Position numbers and translations under genes: made by a program. 12,402 nucleotides of DNA, taken from assembly GCA_946647055.1 (NCBI GenBank), contig CAMPCT010000047.1:1-12402 (forward strand). Direction: 5' to 3'. The stretch comes from an uncultured Atopobium sp. (GTDB lineage Bacteria > Actinomycetota > Coriobacteriia > Coriobacteriales > Atopobiaceae). The notes under the pieces are model-generated. The model saw nothing but the letters and a program-made list of their open reading frames with translations. It had not been told where the DNA came from and did no database searches. Below, piece by piece: positions 1 through 6,443 of this stretch (position 1 is its first letter; each line of letters opens with the position of its first letter).

Positions 1-105
1 GCCGCCGGACTCGCTGCCGCCGCAGGCAGCAAGGCTGGCAAGGATGCCCGCGAGGCCTCCGGCCTCGAGGAAGCGACGACGAGACAGGGTGATAGAGGTG
101 TCCAT
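1..105 (-). CDS. Family-5 ABC substrate-binding lipoprotein, N-terminal fragment (cut by window edge)
   Basis: Only the first 35 residues are in the window; the gene continues beyond base 1. The start ATG (105-103) is preceded by GAAGGGAG about 9 bases upstream. The peptide has an SRRRFLEAGG twin-arginine-like motif (residues 8-17), a hydrophobic stretch and a lipobox LAAC with Cys28 as the lipidated residue, then a Gly/Ser linker, so it should be exported and anchored to the outer face of the membrane. It is nearly the same as the N-terminus of the complete protein at 239-1846 (SRRRFLEAGGL, then LASLAACGG), which makes the two tandem paralogues. The family-5 (oligopeptide/dipeptide/nickel) assignment rests on that paralogy, because the ligand-binding domain is outside the window. 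Confidence 0.8.
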   Translation of the reverse strand, partial: MDTSITLSRRRFLEAGGLAGILASLAACGGSESGG

Positions 106-140
106 GAGGGGTCTCCCTTCGATAGCTACAGTATTCATGT

Positions 141-159
141 AGTTTAGCCGATTAAAGTG
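141..159 (-). promoter_or_regulatory. Conserved element upstream of the first substrate-binding gene
   Basis: On the minus strand this reads CACTTTAATCGGCTAAACT. It matches the element at 1882-1900 in 16 of 19 positions, and in both cases it ends 36 bases before the start codon. TAAACT (146-141) could serve as a -10 box, but no convincing -35 is seen at 16-18 bases. It could instead be a regulator binding site overlapping the promoter. Conservation also continues outwards, with a shared ATCTTTTAT-CG-GCG block next to the preceding terminator. Confidence 0.45.
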
Positions 160-180
160 TTCACATTGTTACGCACGCAT

Positions 181-216
181 AAAAGATGGTTGCCCATGCA
201 TGGAGCATGGGCAACC
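181..216 (-). terminator. Intrinsic terminator of the 239-1846 gene
   Basis: A perfect 12-bp stem (GGTTGCCCATGC at 188-199 with GCATGGGCAACC at 205-216, 5-base loop) is followed on the minus strand by ATCTTTTAT. It lies 22 bases after the stop codon of the substrate-binding gene and ends its transcript ahead of the next paralogue. Confidence 0.85.
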
Positions 217-238
217 AAGAAACAATCTCGCGAGGCGA

Positions 239-1846
239 CTACGCCTTGACGGCGTCGTTGAGCCAGAAGCGGCCATCGTTGGTCACGATGACGCCTTCCA
301 GGGCCTTCTTGCTCGCGCATGCGTAGTGGTCATAGAAGAGTGCCACGTCCTTGTACTTCGTTGCCATGAGCTCTTGGGCTGTGACATAGGCTGCGGTGCG
401 CTCTTCGGTATCGACAATGACGCGGGCTACCTCGAGGGCCTTCGTGACCTCCGGGTCATCCCACGGGAGGCCGCCTACCGGCGTGAGAACGCTGTAGAGA
501 ATGTCGGCGTCGACCCACTCGAACACGTCCCAAGCGGCCGTGTAGTCACCCGACTCCTCGAGGGTCTGGATGTAGGCGGCCTCGAACTCGCGAATCTGGG
601 CGTCAATGCCCGCGGCTGCGAGCTGCTGTTGCAGGACGGGCGCAGACGCTGAGGCCGACGGGTGATCAAGCGGAACGAGCAGCTCGAACGAGGCAGGAAC
701 GCCATCCTTCTCGACGATGCCGTCGCCGTCAGTGTCCTCCCAGCCGCCATTGGCCAGGACATGCTTGGCGTAGTCGAGGTCGAAGGCGAGCATCCGGGAC
801 AGCCTGTCCTCCTCCTCCTGGCTGTAGCAGCTCATGGCGGGGCTTATGTAGCCAAAGAGCGGGGTCACCACGCCGTCGAGGGCATCGGTGATCTCGTCGC
901 GGTTGATGGCGTAGGTGATTGCCTGGCGCAACGCCTCGTCGACCAAAAGGCCGTTATCGGGGTTCATGCTGATGTAGTTTGTGCCGGGCTGCATGTACTC
1001 GAAAACCGTGACCTCGGCATTGTCCTTAAGATCCGCGAGCGACGTCGCGGGAACGTTGAAGATGAGGTCTGCGTCACCGTCCTCGACCTCGGTCACGCGC
1101 GTGAAGGAGTCGGAGATGAAGCGTATCACAATGGTGTCGAAGGCCGGGGCTTCCTTGTTGGTGAGCTCGGGGTTGTTGGTGTGGAAGTACTCGTTGCGCT
1201 TGAGGGTCATCTGGCTGCCATGCTCCCAGCTGTCGACGTAGTAGGCACCGTTGGCGATGGGGGCAAGGCTGAACTCGTTGGCATCCATCCCTGCGGCGGC
1301 AGCGGCGTTGACGATGCCACCATACGAGGACACAATCGGGGCAAAGGAGTATGGAGAGGGGCTGGCAAAGTGCATGACGAAGGTGGTGTCATCGACAGCC
1401 TCGAAGCTCTCGACGTCGTCATAGTCGGACGCGAAGGGACTGGTCTCGACGTAGCGCTCGAAGGAGGCCTTGACCGCAGCGGCGTCACAGGGGTCTCCGT
1501 TGGAGAACTTGGCATCAGCGGGAATCTTGAAGGTGAAGGTGAGGCCATCCTCGCTCGCCTCGAACGACTCGGCAAAGGCGGGGTTGACCTCGGTCAGGTC
1601 GGGACTATAGGTAATGAGCGGCTCGTAGATGAGCTGGTGGGCGGCGTTCTCCCATTCGATCTGCTGGATGTCCATGCCGGTGGGCTCGTCGGCAATGGCA
1701 AGCGTCAGGGTTCCGCCGGCCGCGGCCTCGCCACCAGACTCGCCGCCGCCGGACTCGCCACCACAGGCGGCAAGGCTCGCAAGTACGCCCGTGAGGCCTC
1801 CGGCCTCGAGGAAGCGACGACGGGACATCTGGATGGACTTGCTCAT
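239..1846 (-). CDS. Family-5 ABC transporter substrate-binding lipoprotein (oligopeptide/dipeptide/nickel type)
   Basis: A 535-residue extracytoplasmic solute-binding protein, of usual length for SBP_bac_5. Residues 8-17 form a twin-arginine-like SRRRFLEAGG motif and LAAC places the lipidated Cys at residue 28. A Gly/Ser/Glu tether follows (about 29-43), then the ligand-binding domain starting TLTLAIADEPTGMD, with family features such as the LIYEPLITYSPDL stretch, DGLTFTFKIPADAKFSNGDP and a late GWEDTDGDGI segment. ATG at 1846 has a GAAGGGGG ribosome site about 8 bases upstream. It is transcribed alone between two terminators (1919-1957 and 181-216). No permease or ATPase of the Dpp/Opp type is in the window; partners may lie to the left or elsewhere. 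The ligand (peptide, nickel chelate or other) cannot be told from sequence. It is the complete member of a tandem pair with the fragment at 1-105. Confidence 0.92.
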   Translation of the reverse strand: MSKSIQMSRRRFLEAGGLTGVLASLAACGGESGGGESGGEAAAGGTLTLAIADEPTGMDIQQIEWENAAHQLIYEPLITYSPDLTEVNPAFAESFEASEDGLTFTFKIPADAKFSNGDPCDAAAVKASFERYVETSPFASDYDDVESFEAVDDTTFVMHFASPSPYSFAPIVSSYGGIVNAAAAAGMDANEFSLAPIANGAYYVDSWEHGSQMTLKRNEYFHTNNPELTNKEAPAFDTIVIRFISDSFTRVTEVEDGDADLIFNVPATSLADLKDNAEVTVFEYMQPGTNYISMNPDNGLLVDEALRQAITYAINRDEITDALDGVVTPLFGYISPAMSCYSQEEEDRLSRMLAFDLDYAKHVLANGGWEDTDGDGIVEKDGVPASFELLVPLDHPSASASAPVLQQQLAAAGIDAQIREFEAAYIQTLEESGDYTAAWDVFEWVDADILYSVLTPVGGLPWDDPEVTKALEVARVIVDTEERTAAYVTAQELMATKYKDVALFYDHYACASKKALEGVIVTNDGRFWLNDAVKA

Positions 1847-1881
1847 GTGAAACCCCCTTCAAAGGAGCCAGTGATGCATAG

Positions 1882-1900
1882 AGTTTAGCCTGATAAAGTG
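1882..1900 (-). promoter_or_regulatory. Conserved element upstream of the second substrate-binding gene
   Basis: On the minus strand this reads CACTTTATCAGGCTAAACT, the counterpart of the element at 141-159, again 36 bases before the start codon. It lies between the thrS terminator and the gene, so it should contain or overlap the gene's own promoter (candidate -10 TAAACT, 1887-1882). The regulator, if any, is unknown. Confidence 0.45.
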
Positions 1901-1918
1901 CTTCATAGGTTTCGCGCG

Positions 1919-1957
1919 TATAAAAGATAGCGGCCCATGCACAAGGCACGGGCCGCT
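1919..1957 (-). terminator. Intrinsic terminator of thrS
   Basis: A 12-bp stem with one G-U pair (arms 1929-1940 and 1946-1957, 5-base loop) is followed on the minus strand by ATCTTTTAT. It begins about 31 bases after the thrS stop codon and separates thrS from the substrate-binding gene. Confidence 0.85.
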
Positions 1958-1988
1958 CGATACTGTGACCAAAGGCTGTCGTGTCGAC

Positions 1989-3749
1989 CTACGAACGCTC
2001 GCAGATCTCCTTGGTGATGGCGGCGACGAACTCGTCGAGCTGGGCGGGATGGGTCTCGTTGGTGCGGTCACGGACGGAGATGAAGCCGCCCTCGGCCTCC
2101 TTCTCGCCCAGGATCAACATGTAGGGCACGCGGTCGACGCCACGGGCCTCGCGGATCTTGTAGCCGATCTTCTCGTCACGCTCGTCCACCTTGACGCGGA
2201 CGCCGGCATCGCGCAGGACCTTGCCCACCTCGAGGGCGTAGGCGCGGGTCTTCTCGGAGACGGGCAGGACCTTGACCTGGCAAGGCGCGAGCCACGTGGG
2301 GAACTTGCCGGCATAGTTCTCAGTGAGCATGCCGATGAAGCGCTCGAAGGAGCCAAAGCCGGCGCGGTGGATCATGATGGGACGCTGCTTGGTGCCATCG
2401 GGCGCGGTGTACTCGAGCTCGAAGTTCTGCGGGAGCTGGAAGTCGAGCTGGATGGTGCCGCACTGCCAGGTACGGCCCAGGCAGTCCTTGAGGTGGAAGT
2501 CGATCTTGGGGCCATAGAAGGCACCGTCGCCCTCGTTGAGGATGTAGTCCTTGCCCATCTTGGCGAGCGCCTCGCGCAGGCCCTCCTCGGCGCGCTCCCA
2601 GTCCTCGTCGGAGCCCATGGAGTCCTCGGGACGGGTGGAGAGCTCGACCTTGTACTCGAAGCCAAACTGGTGGTAGTACTCGTCGAACAGGCGCGCGGTC
2701 TCGAGCACGATGTCCGAGATCTGGTCGGGGGTCACGTAGATGTGGCCGTCGTCCTGGGTGAACGCACGCACGCGGAAGAGGCCGTGCAGGGCGCCACGGA
2801 GCTCGTGACGGTGGTCGAGGCCCGCCTCGGCGAGCTTGAGCGGCAGGTCACGGTAGCTGCGCGGGCGGCTCTTGTAGATGAGGCAGGCGCCGGGGCAGTT
2901 CATGGGCTTGACGGCGTAGTCCTCCTCGTCGATCACCGTCGTGTACATGTTCTCCTTGTAGTGGTCCCAGTGGCCCGAGGTCTCCCAGAGCTTGCGGGAG
3001 AGGATCTGCGGGGTCTCGACCTCGTCGTAGTTGTACTTGGCCATCATCTCGTGCCAGTAGTCGATGAGGGCGTTCTTGAGCTTGGTGCCGTTGGGCAGCC
3101 AGAACGGGAAGCCCGGGCCCTCGTCGGCCATCATGAAGAGCTCCATCTCCTGGCCGATCTTGCGGTGGTCGCGCTTCTTGGCCTCCTCGATCATGCGCAG
3201 GTGCTCGTCAAGCTCCTCCTTGGTGGGGAAGGCAATGCCGTAGATGCGGGTGAGCATCTTGTTGTTGGAGTCGGCCTTCCAGTAGGCGCCCGAGATGGCC
3301 GTGAGCTTGAAGGCCTTGAGGGCCTTGGTGTAGGTGATGTGGGGGCCGACGCACATGTCGATGTACTCGCCCTGCTGGAAGAAGGTGATGCGGGCGTCAT
3401 CTGCGAGGTCGGAGATGTGCTCGACCTTGTACTTCTCGCCACGCTCCTCCATGAGGGCGACGGCCTCGTCGCGCGGGAGCTCGAAGGTCGTGAACTTGAG
3501 GTTCTCCTTGCAAATCCTGCGCATCTCCTCCTCGATGGCGGGGAGATCGTCCTCGGAGACGTGGGCGTCGCCCAGGTCGATGTCATAGTGGAAGCCGTTC
3601 TCGGTGGCGGGGCCATAGCCAAAGTGGGCCTCGGGGTAGAGACGCTTCACGGCCTGGGCCATGATGTGGGCCGCGCTGTGGCGGATGACCTCGACCTGCT
3701 CGTCTGCGGGGCACTCGTCGATACGGCCGTCGTTGTACAGGATCTTCAT
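1989..3749 (-). CDS. thrS: Threonyl-tRNA synthetase, form lacking the TGS domain
   Basis: A cytoplasmic class II synthetase that joins threonine to tRNA-Thr. The 586 residues show the editing domain with HSAAH (24-28) and DMCVGPH (Cys133, His137), motif 1 around 241-270, motif 2 (HRHE at 313-316 and the FRVRAFTQDDGH run at 325-336), motif 3 (GSFERFIG, 466-473), and a C-terminal anticodon-binding domain. The zinc ligands are seen as Cys285, His336 and His461. The protein is about 50 residues shorter than the common form: only 23 residues precede the HxxxH motif, where E. coli has a TGS domain. The usual NCPGH reads NCPGA, and motif 2 departs from the common HRNEPSG. ATG at 3749 follows AAGGAG at good spacing, which fixes the start. 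An attenuator-like leader lies directly upstream, and the gene has its own terminator. Confidence 0.96.
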   Translation of the reverse strand: MKILYNDGRIDECPADEQVEVIRHSAAHIMAQAVKRLYPEAHFGYGPATENGFHYDIDLGDAHVSEDDLPAIEEEMRRICKENLKFTTFELPRDEAVALMEERGEKYKVEHISDLADDARITFFQQGEYIDMCVGPHITYTKALKAFKLTAISGAYWKADSNNKMLTRIYGIAFPTKEELDEHLRMIEEAKKRDHRKIGQEMELFMMADEGPGFPFWLPNGTKLKNALIDYWHEMMAKYNYDEVETPQILSRKLWETSGHWDHYKENMYTTVIDEEDYAVKPMNCPGACLIYKSRPRSYRDLPLKLAEAGLDHRHELRGALHGLFRVRAFTQDDGHIYVTPDQISDIVLETARLFDEYYHQFGFEYKVELSTRPEDSMGSDEDWERAEEGLREALAKMGKDYILNEGDGAFYGPKIDFHLKDCLGRTWQCGTIQLDFQLPQNFELEYTAPDGTKQRPIMIHRAGFGSFERFIGMLTENYAGKFPTWLAPCQVKVLPVSEKTRAYALEVGKVLRDAGVRVKVDERDEKIGYKIREARGVDRVPYMLILGEKEAEGGFISVRDRTNETHPAQLDEFVAAITKEICERS

Positions 3750-3783
3750 GTGACTCTCCTTGTTGCTGGTTGCCGTTCAAGTG

Positions 3784-3816
3784 ATAAAAAACGCTCGTGC
3801 CGGACGGCTCCGAGCG
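3784..3816 (-). terminator. Leader terminator (attenuator) before thrS
   Basis: CGCTCG (3811-3816 arm on the minus strand) pairs with CGAGCG (3792-3797), with an inner GCCG/CGGC pairing, and is followed by six T residues on the minus strand (A6 at 3786-3791). It sits about 25 bases before the thrS Shine-Dalgarno sequence and after a small ORF, so it would stop transcription ahead of thrS unless prevented. This is the arrangement expected of transcription attenuation. Confidence 0.75.
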
Positions 3817-3822
3817 GCATGT

Positions 3823-3867
3823 GGCGCTTGTCGAACGGCCAGTGGCCGAGACGAAGGGACAAGCGCC
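3823..3867 (-). promoter_or_regulatory. Leader hairpin between the Thr leader ORF and the attenuator
   Basis: GGCGCTTGTC and GACAAGCGCC (3858-3867 and 3823-3832) form a perfect 10-bp stem, and a CGGCC/GGCCG stem (3836-3840 with 3844-3848) lies inside the loop. The first base of the stem is the last base of the leader ORF stop codon, so a ribosome on the leader would affect its folding. The 3' arm contains AGCG, which could instead pair with CGCT of the terminator stem. The direction of control cannot be settled by eye. Confidence 0.55.
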
Positions 3868-3905
3868 TATAGAGTCGGAGTTCGCCGGTTGGGCATGTGC
3901 TCCAT
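3867..3905 (-). CDS. Candidate thrS leader peptide (12 aa, two Thr codons)
   Basis: The ORF encodes MEHMPNRRTPTL. ATG at 3905 is preceded by GAGGAAAGG with a suitable gap; an in-frame ATG at 3896 is a second possible start. The two Thr codons (ACT, ACT) lie at positions 9 and 11, just before the TAG, which abuts a 10-bp hairpin and then an intrinsic terminator upstream of thrS. Two Arg codons (CGG, CGA) come just before them. The position and codon content suggest a ribosome-sensing leader peptide; I do not recognise a named family and no expression evidence is visible. Confidence 0.45.
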   Translation of the reverse strand: MEHMPNRRTPTL

Positions 3906-3970
3906 TCCTTTCCTCAGTCCATAACCTTTTCTTTTTACCACATATCAGGGCATGAGACGAGCAGCAGGAA

Positions 3971-3997
3971 GCGGTCACCCAAACTACAGGTGACCGC
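3971..3997 (-). terminator. Hairpin, possible weak terminator after the lyase operon
   Basis: A perfect 9-bp stem (GCGGTCACC/GGTGACCGC, 9-base loop) is followed on the minus strand by TTCCTGCTGC, a poor T-tract. It lies about 95 bases past the lyase stop codon. It may end the operon, or may be part of a long thrS leader if transcription reads through. Confidence 0.4.
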
Positions 3998-4010
3998 CCC
4001 CTTGCAAGGC

Positions 4011-4043
4011 CCACGGTGGAAAGGAGAGACAAAGCCACCGTGG
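4011..4043 (-). repeat. Inverted repeat in the lyase-thrS intergenic region
   Basis: CCACGGTGG (4011-4019) and CCACCGTGG (4035-4043) form a perfect 9-bp stem with a 15-base loop and no T-tract on the minus strand. Smaller hairpins (GCCCC/GGGGC and GCCTT/AAGGC) lie between it and the lyase stop codon. Together with 3971-3997 they make a run of hairpins over about 120 bases; they may stabilise the operon's 3' end. Confidence 0.45.
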
Positions 4044-4092
4044 AAGTCATGTCAGCCCCAAGAGGGGCAGGAGGGAACGCCTTGAGAAGGCA

Positions 4093-5316
4093 CTAGTCCA
4101 GCGAGGCGAGCGCCTGCTCGAGGTCGGCGATGAGGTCGGCCTCGTCCTCCAGTCCCACCGAGAAGCGAATGAGGCCGTCGGAGATGCCCATGCGCTCACG
4201 CTCTGCCGGCGGAACGTTGCGGTGCGTCATCGTGGTGGGATGCTCCACCAGCGACGACGGGTCACCGAGGCTCACCGCGATGTGCGGTATGCGCAGCGCC
4301 TCGACCACGCGGATGCCAGCCTCCTTGGCCGTCAGCCCGTTGATGCCATCCTTCATCTCGAAGGACAGGATGCCGGTGAACATCCCGTTTGCGAACTGGC
4401 GCGCCGCGACCTCGTGGTCGGGATGGGACTCGAGGCCGGGATAGAGCACCGACGCGACGTGGTCGTTGGCCTCCAGGGCGCGCGCGACGGCCATCGCGTT
4501 GCTGCAATGGCGCTCCATGCGCAGGCCAAGCGTCTGCAGGCCACGCAGGAGGAGGAAGGCCTCGTTTGGCGCGAGCGGGCAGCCCGCGGCCTTCGTCACG
4601 CCGTAGTTGCGGATGTTCTTGAGCTCGTCAAGGTTACCGACGATGAAGCCGGCGAGGACGTCACCGTGGCCGTTCAGGTACTTCGTCGCACTGTGCACGA
4701 CGATGTCGGCACCCAGGGAGAGCGCCCGCACGAGCGGAACCGGGGAGAACGTGGAGTCAACGACGACCTCGATGCCACGGCTGTGCGCCATGTCGGCGAT
4801 GGCCTTGATGTCTGCCACGCGCATCATCGGGTTGCTCACGGTCTCGAAGTAGACGAGGCGGGTGTGGTCGGTGATGGCGGCCTCGACGGCGGCGAGGTCG
4901 CTCGTGTCGACCGCGGTCATCTCGATGCCAAACTTGGGCAGCACCTCCTGGATGACCACGTTGGTGCAGCCGTACACGCAGTTGCCCATGACCACATGGT
5001 CACCGCTCTTGAGCAGGGTGAGCAGGACCGAGCTGATGGCCCCCATGCCCGAGGAGGTGGCTATGCACTCCTCGCCACCCTCGAGCAGCGCGATCTTGTT
5101 CTCGAGCGCGCGCACCGTGGGGTTGCCGCCGCGTGAGTACGCAAAGCCGGGACGCTCCCCCAGAAACGTCAGGCGCCCTTCCTCCACGCTCTCGAAGCAG
5201 AATGTGGACGTCTGGTAGATGGGAGTCGCCAGCGCACCGTACGCGGGATCGGGGTCCTGCCCCGCATGAACCGCCTGGGTAGCGAATCCCATGGTTGACC
5301 AGTCGATGTCTTTCAT
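4093..5316 (-). CDS. mgl: Methionine gamma-lyase (PLP enzyme)
   Basis: A 407-residue cytoplasmic enzyme of the Cys/Met metabolism PLP family, predicted to split L-methionine into methanethiol, 2-oxobutanoate and ammonia. Visible features are YSR (60-62, phosphate contact from the neighbouring subunit), SSGMGA (88-93, cofactor phosphate site), Asp187, and SATKY with the Schiff-base Lys212. The VYGCT segment places Cys117 at the position of the special Cys116 of Pseudomonas putida methionine gamma-lyase, with Tyr115 beside it; this favours the lyase over cystathionine gamma-synthase, cystathionine lyase or O-acetylhomoserine sulfhydrylase, although those remain possible. The start is ATG 5316, which has AGGAAAGG five bases upstream; the longer reading frame from 5352 would overlap the preceding stop and has no such site. 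It is the last gene of the cluster, 32 bases after the dehydrogenase. Confidence 0.85.
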   Translation of the reverse strand: MKDIDWSTMGFATQAVHAGQDPDPAYGALATPIYQTSTFCFESVEEGRLTFLGERPGFAYSRGGNPTVRALENKIALLEGGEECIATSSGMGAISSVLLTLLKSGDHVVMGNCVYGCTNVVIQEVLPKFGIEMTAVDTSDLAAVEAAITDHTRLVYFETVSNPMMRVADIKAIADMAHSRGIEVVVDSTFSPVPLVRALSLGADIVVHSATKYLNGHGDVLAGFIVGNLDELKNIRNYGVTKAAGCPLAPNEAFLLLRGLQTLGLRMERHCSNAMAVARALEANDHVASVLYPGLESHPDHEVAARQFANGMFTGILSFEMKDGINGLTAKEAGIRVVEALRIPHIAVSLGDPSSLVEHPTTMTHRNVPPAERERMGISDGLIRFSVGLEDEADLIADLEQALASLD

Positions 5317-5348
5317 TGTTACCTTTCCTGTCGTCAGTTGTCGGGGTG

Positions 5349-6434
5349 TCACGAGACGATGGATCCGAACGCGCGCTCGAAGCGCTCCTGCGCCTCGGCC
5401 GTGTTGGGAACGAAGTCGGGATGACGCACATGCTCGCGCAGGCGCTCGAACTGCTCGCTCCCCGGCTGGATGCCCACGTCAGCAAGCGAGGTGGGCATGC
5501 CCATCTCGACCATGGCAGACCGCAGGTACCTGGTCCCGTCACAATCGTTGTTGTAGGAACTCTGCATCAGCAGGCCGATGGCGACCAGCTCCCCATGCAG
5601 CCACTTGGCACACTCAAGGGTGTAGTGCGTGCGTATGCCGTCGTAGAGCTTGTGGGCAAGGGCCGTCTGGTGGAAGCCGCGCGTGAGCGCGCTCACCACG
5701 CCCGTGAGCAGGATGTTGACGAAGGCCACCTTGCTGAGGTCCTCGCTTGGGCGGCTCGCCTCGGCATCTTCGAACGCCGCCCTGCCATACCTCTCCAGCA
5801 TCCGGTTGTTGGCGCAGGCGTAGACATAGGCGCATGCACGGGGCAGGTCGTCGGAATCTGCGGGGTACGTTGGCGCACCGTTCGCGATCTCGTAGGTCTT
5901 CGCCATGGCATCGAGCATGCCTGCCGCCACAAGACGTCCGGGCTGCGTGGGCAGCAGGTCCTCGTCGACGATGACCGCGTCCACCTCGCGGACGAAGCGC
6001 CAGCAGCCAATCGCGGCGCCTTCGGAGGTGTACATCACCGACAGGGGCGTGTAGGCGGCACAGGTCGCAACCGAGGTGGGGACCTCGATGACAGGAGTCT
6101 GGGCGGTCGAGGCGACGGCCTTAGCCAGGTCCATCGCACGCCCGCCACCAACGCCCACCACGACCTCGCAGCCGTTCAGTGCGACGTCATCTGCCAGGTC
6201 TCGTGCGGCCTCGTAGGTGGGATATCCCGGACACTCCCGCACGACGCAGGCCACGCCCGCGTCGCCAAGCGACGCGAGCGTGGCATCCCCTGCAAGGGAG
6301 ATGGCGGTGGGGCCGCCCAGAACCAGGCACTTCCTGCCCAGCTTTGCCACCTCGGAACCCAGCAGCCCCAAGGCCCCAGGTTGCTGGAGGTAGCGGCCGG
6401 CACCCACCTTGTAAGCCTGATCGACGAATTCCAT
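5349..6434 (-). CDS. GldA-family iron-containing dehydrogenase, HcxA-like
   Basis: 361 residues of the glycerol dehydrogenase-like branch of group III metal-dependent alcohol dehydrogenases. The nucleotide site GVGGGRAMD is at 94-102, and the metal ligands appear as Asp175 (GMLDAMAK), His261 and His280 (LHGELVA). In glycerol dehydrogenases the substrate loop has a STDAP-type sequence with a glycerol-binding Asp; here residues 123-132 read ATCAAYTPLS, with no Asp. As I recall it, E. coli HcxA (YbdH), which reduces 2-oxobutanoate and 2-oxoglutarate, has the same ATCAA-TPLSV pattern. Because the next gene makes 2-oxobutanoate, a 2-oxo acid reductase role is the best inference; glycerol dehydrogenase is the likely automatic but doubtful label. 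The gene starts 9 bases after the permease stop, with GAGGG overlapping that stop region. Confidence 0.8.
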   Translation of the reverse strand: MEFVDQAYKVGAGRYLQQPGALGLLGSEVAKLGRKCLVLGGPTAISLAGDATLASLGDAGVACVVRECPGYPTYEAARDLADDVALNGCEVVVGVGGGRAMDLAKAVASTAQTPVIEVPTSVATCAAYTPLSVMYTSEGAAIGCWRFVREVDAVIVDEDLLPTQPGRLVAAGMLDAMAKTYEIANGAPTYPADSDDLPRACAYVYACANNRMLERYGRAAFEDAEASRPSEDLSKVAFVNILLTGVVSALTRGFHQTALAHKLYDGIRTHYTLECAKWLHGELVAIGLLMQSSYNNDCDGTRYLRSAMVEMGMPTSLADVGIQPGSEQFERLREHVRHPDFVPNTAEAQERFERAFGSIVS

Positions 6435-6443
6435 GTGCGCCCT

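Noticed and set aside
662..1888. A 408-codon plus-strand frame opposite the substrate-binding gene
   Set aside because: Antisense to a clear family-5 binding protein, with the same artefact composition.
1965..3872. A 635-codon open frame on the plus strand opposite thrS
   Set aside because: It is the mirror of thrS codon bias; low-complexity Val/Leu/Asp/Gly composition, no ribosome site of note and no domain.
3784..4000. T-box riboswitch upstream of thrS
   Set aside because: GGGTGACCGC at 3971-3997 recalls the T-box core, but the full AGGGTGGNACCGCG is not present and this segment pairs perfectly with its own inverted repeat far from the terminator; no stem I was found.
3897..4085. A 62-codon plus-strand frame in the lyase-thrS gap
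   Set aside because: It overlaps several hairpins, has no clear ribosome site and no recognisable sequence; the region is better explained as leader and 3' end of minus-strand genes.
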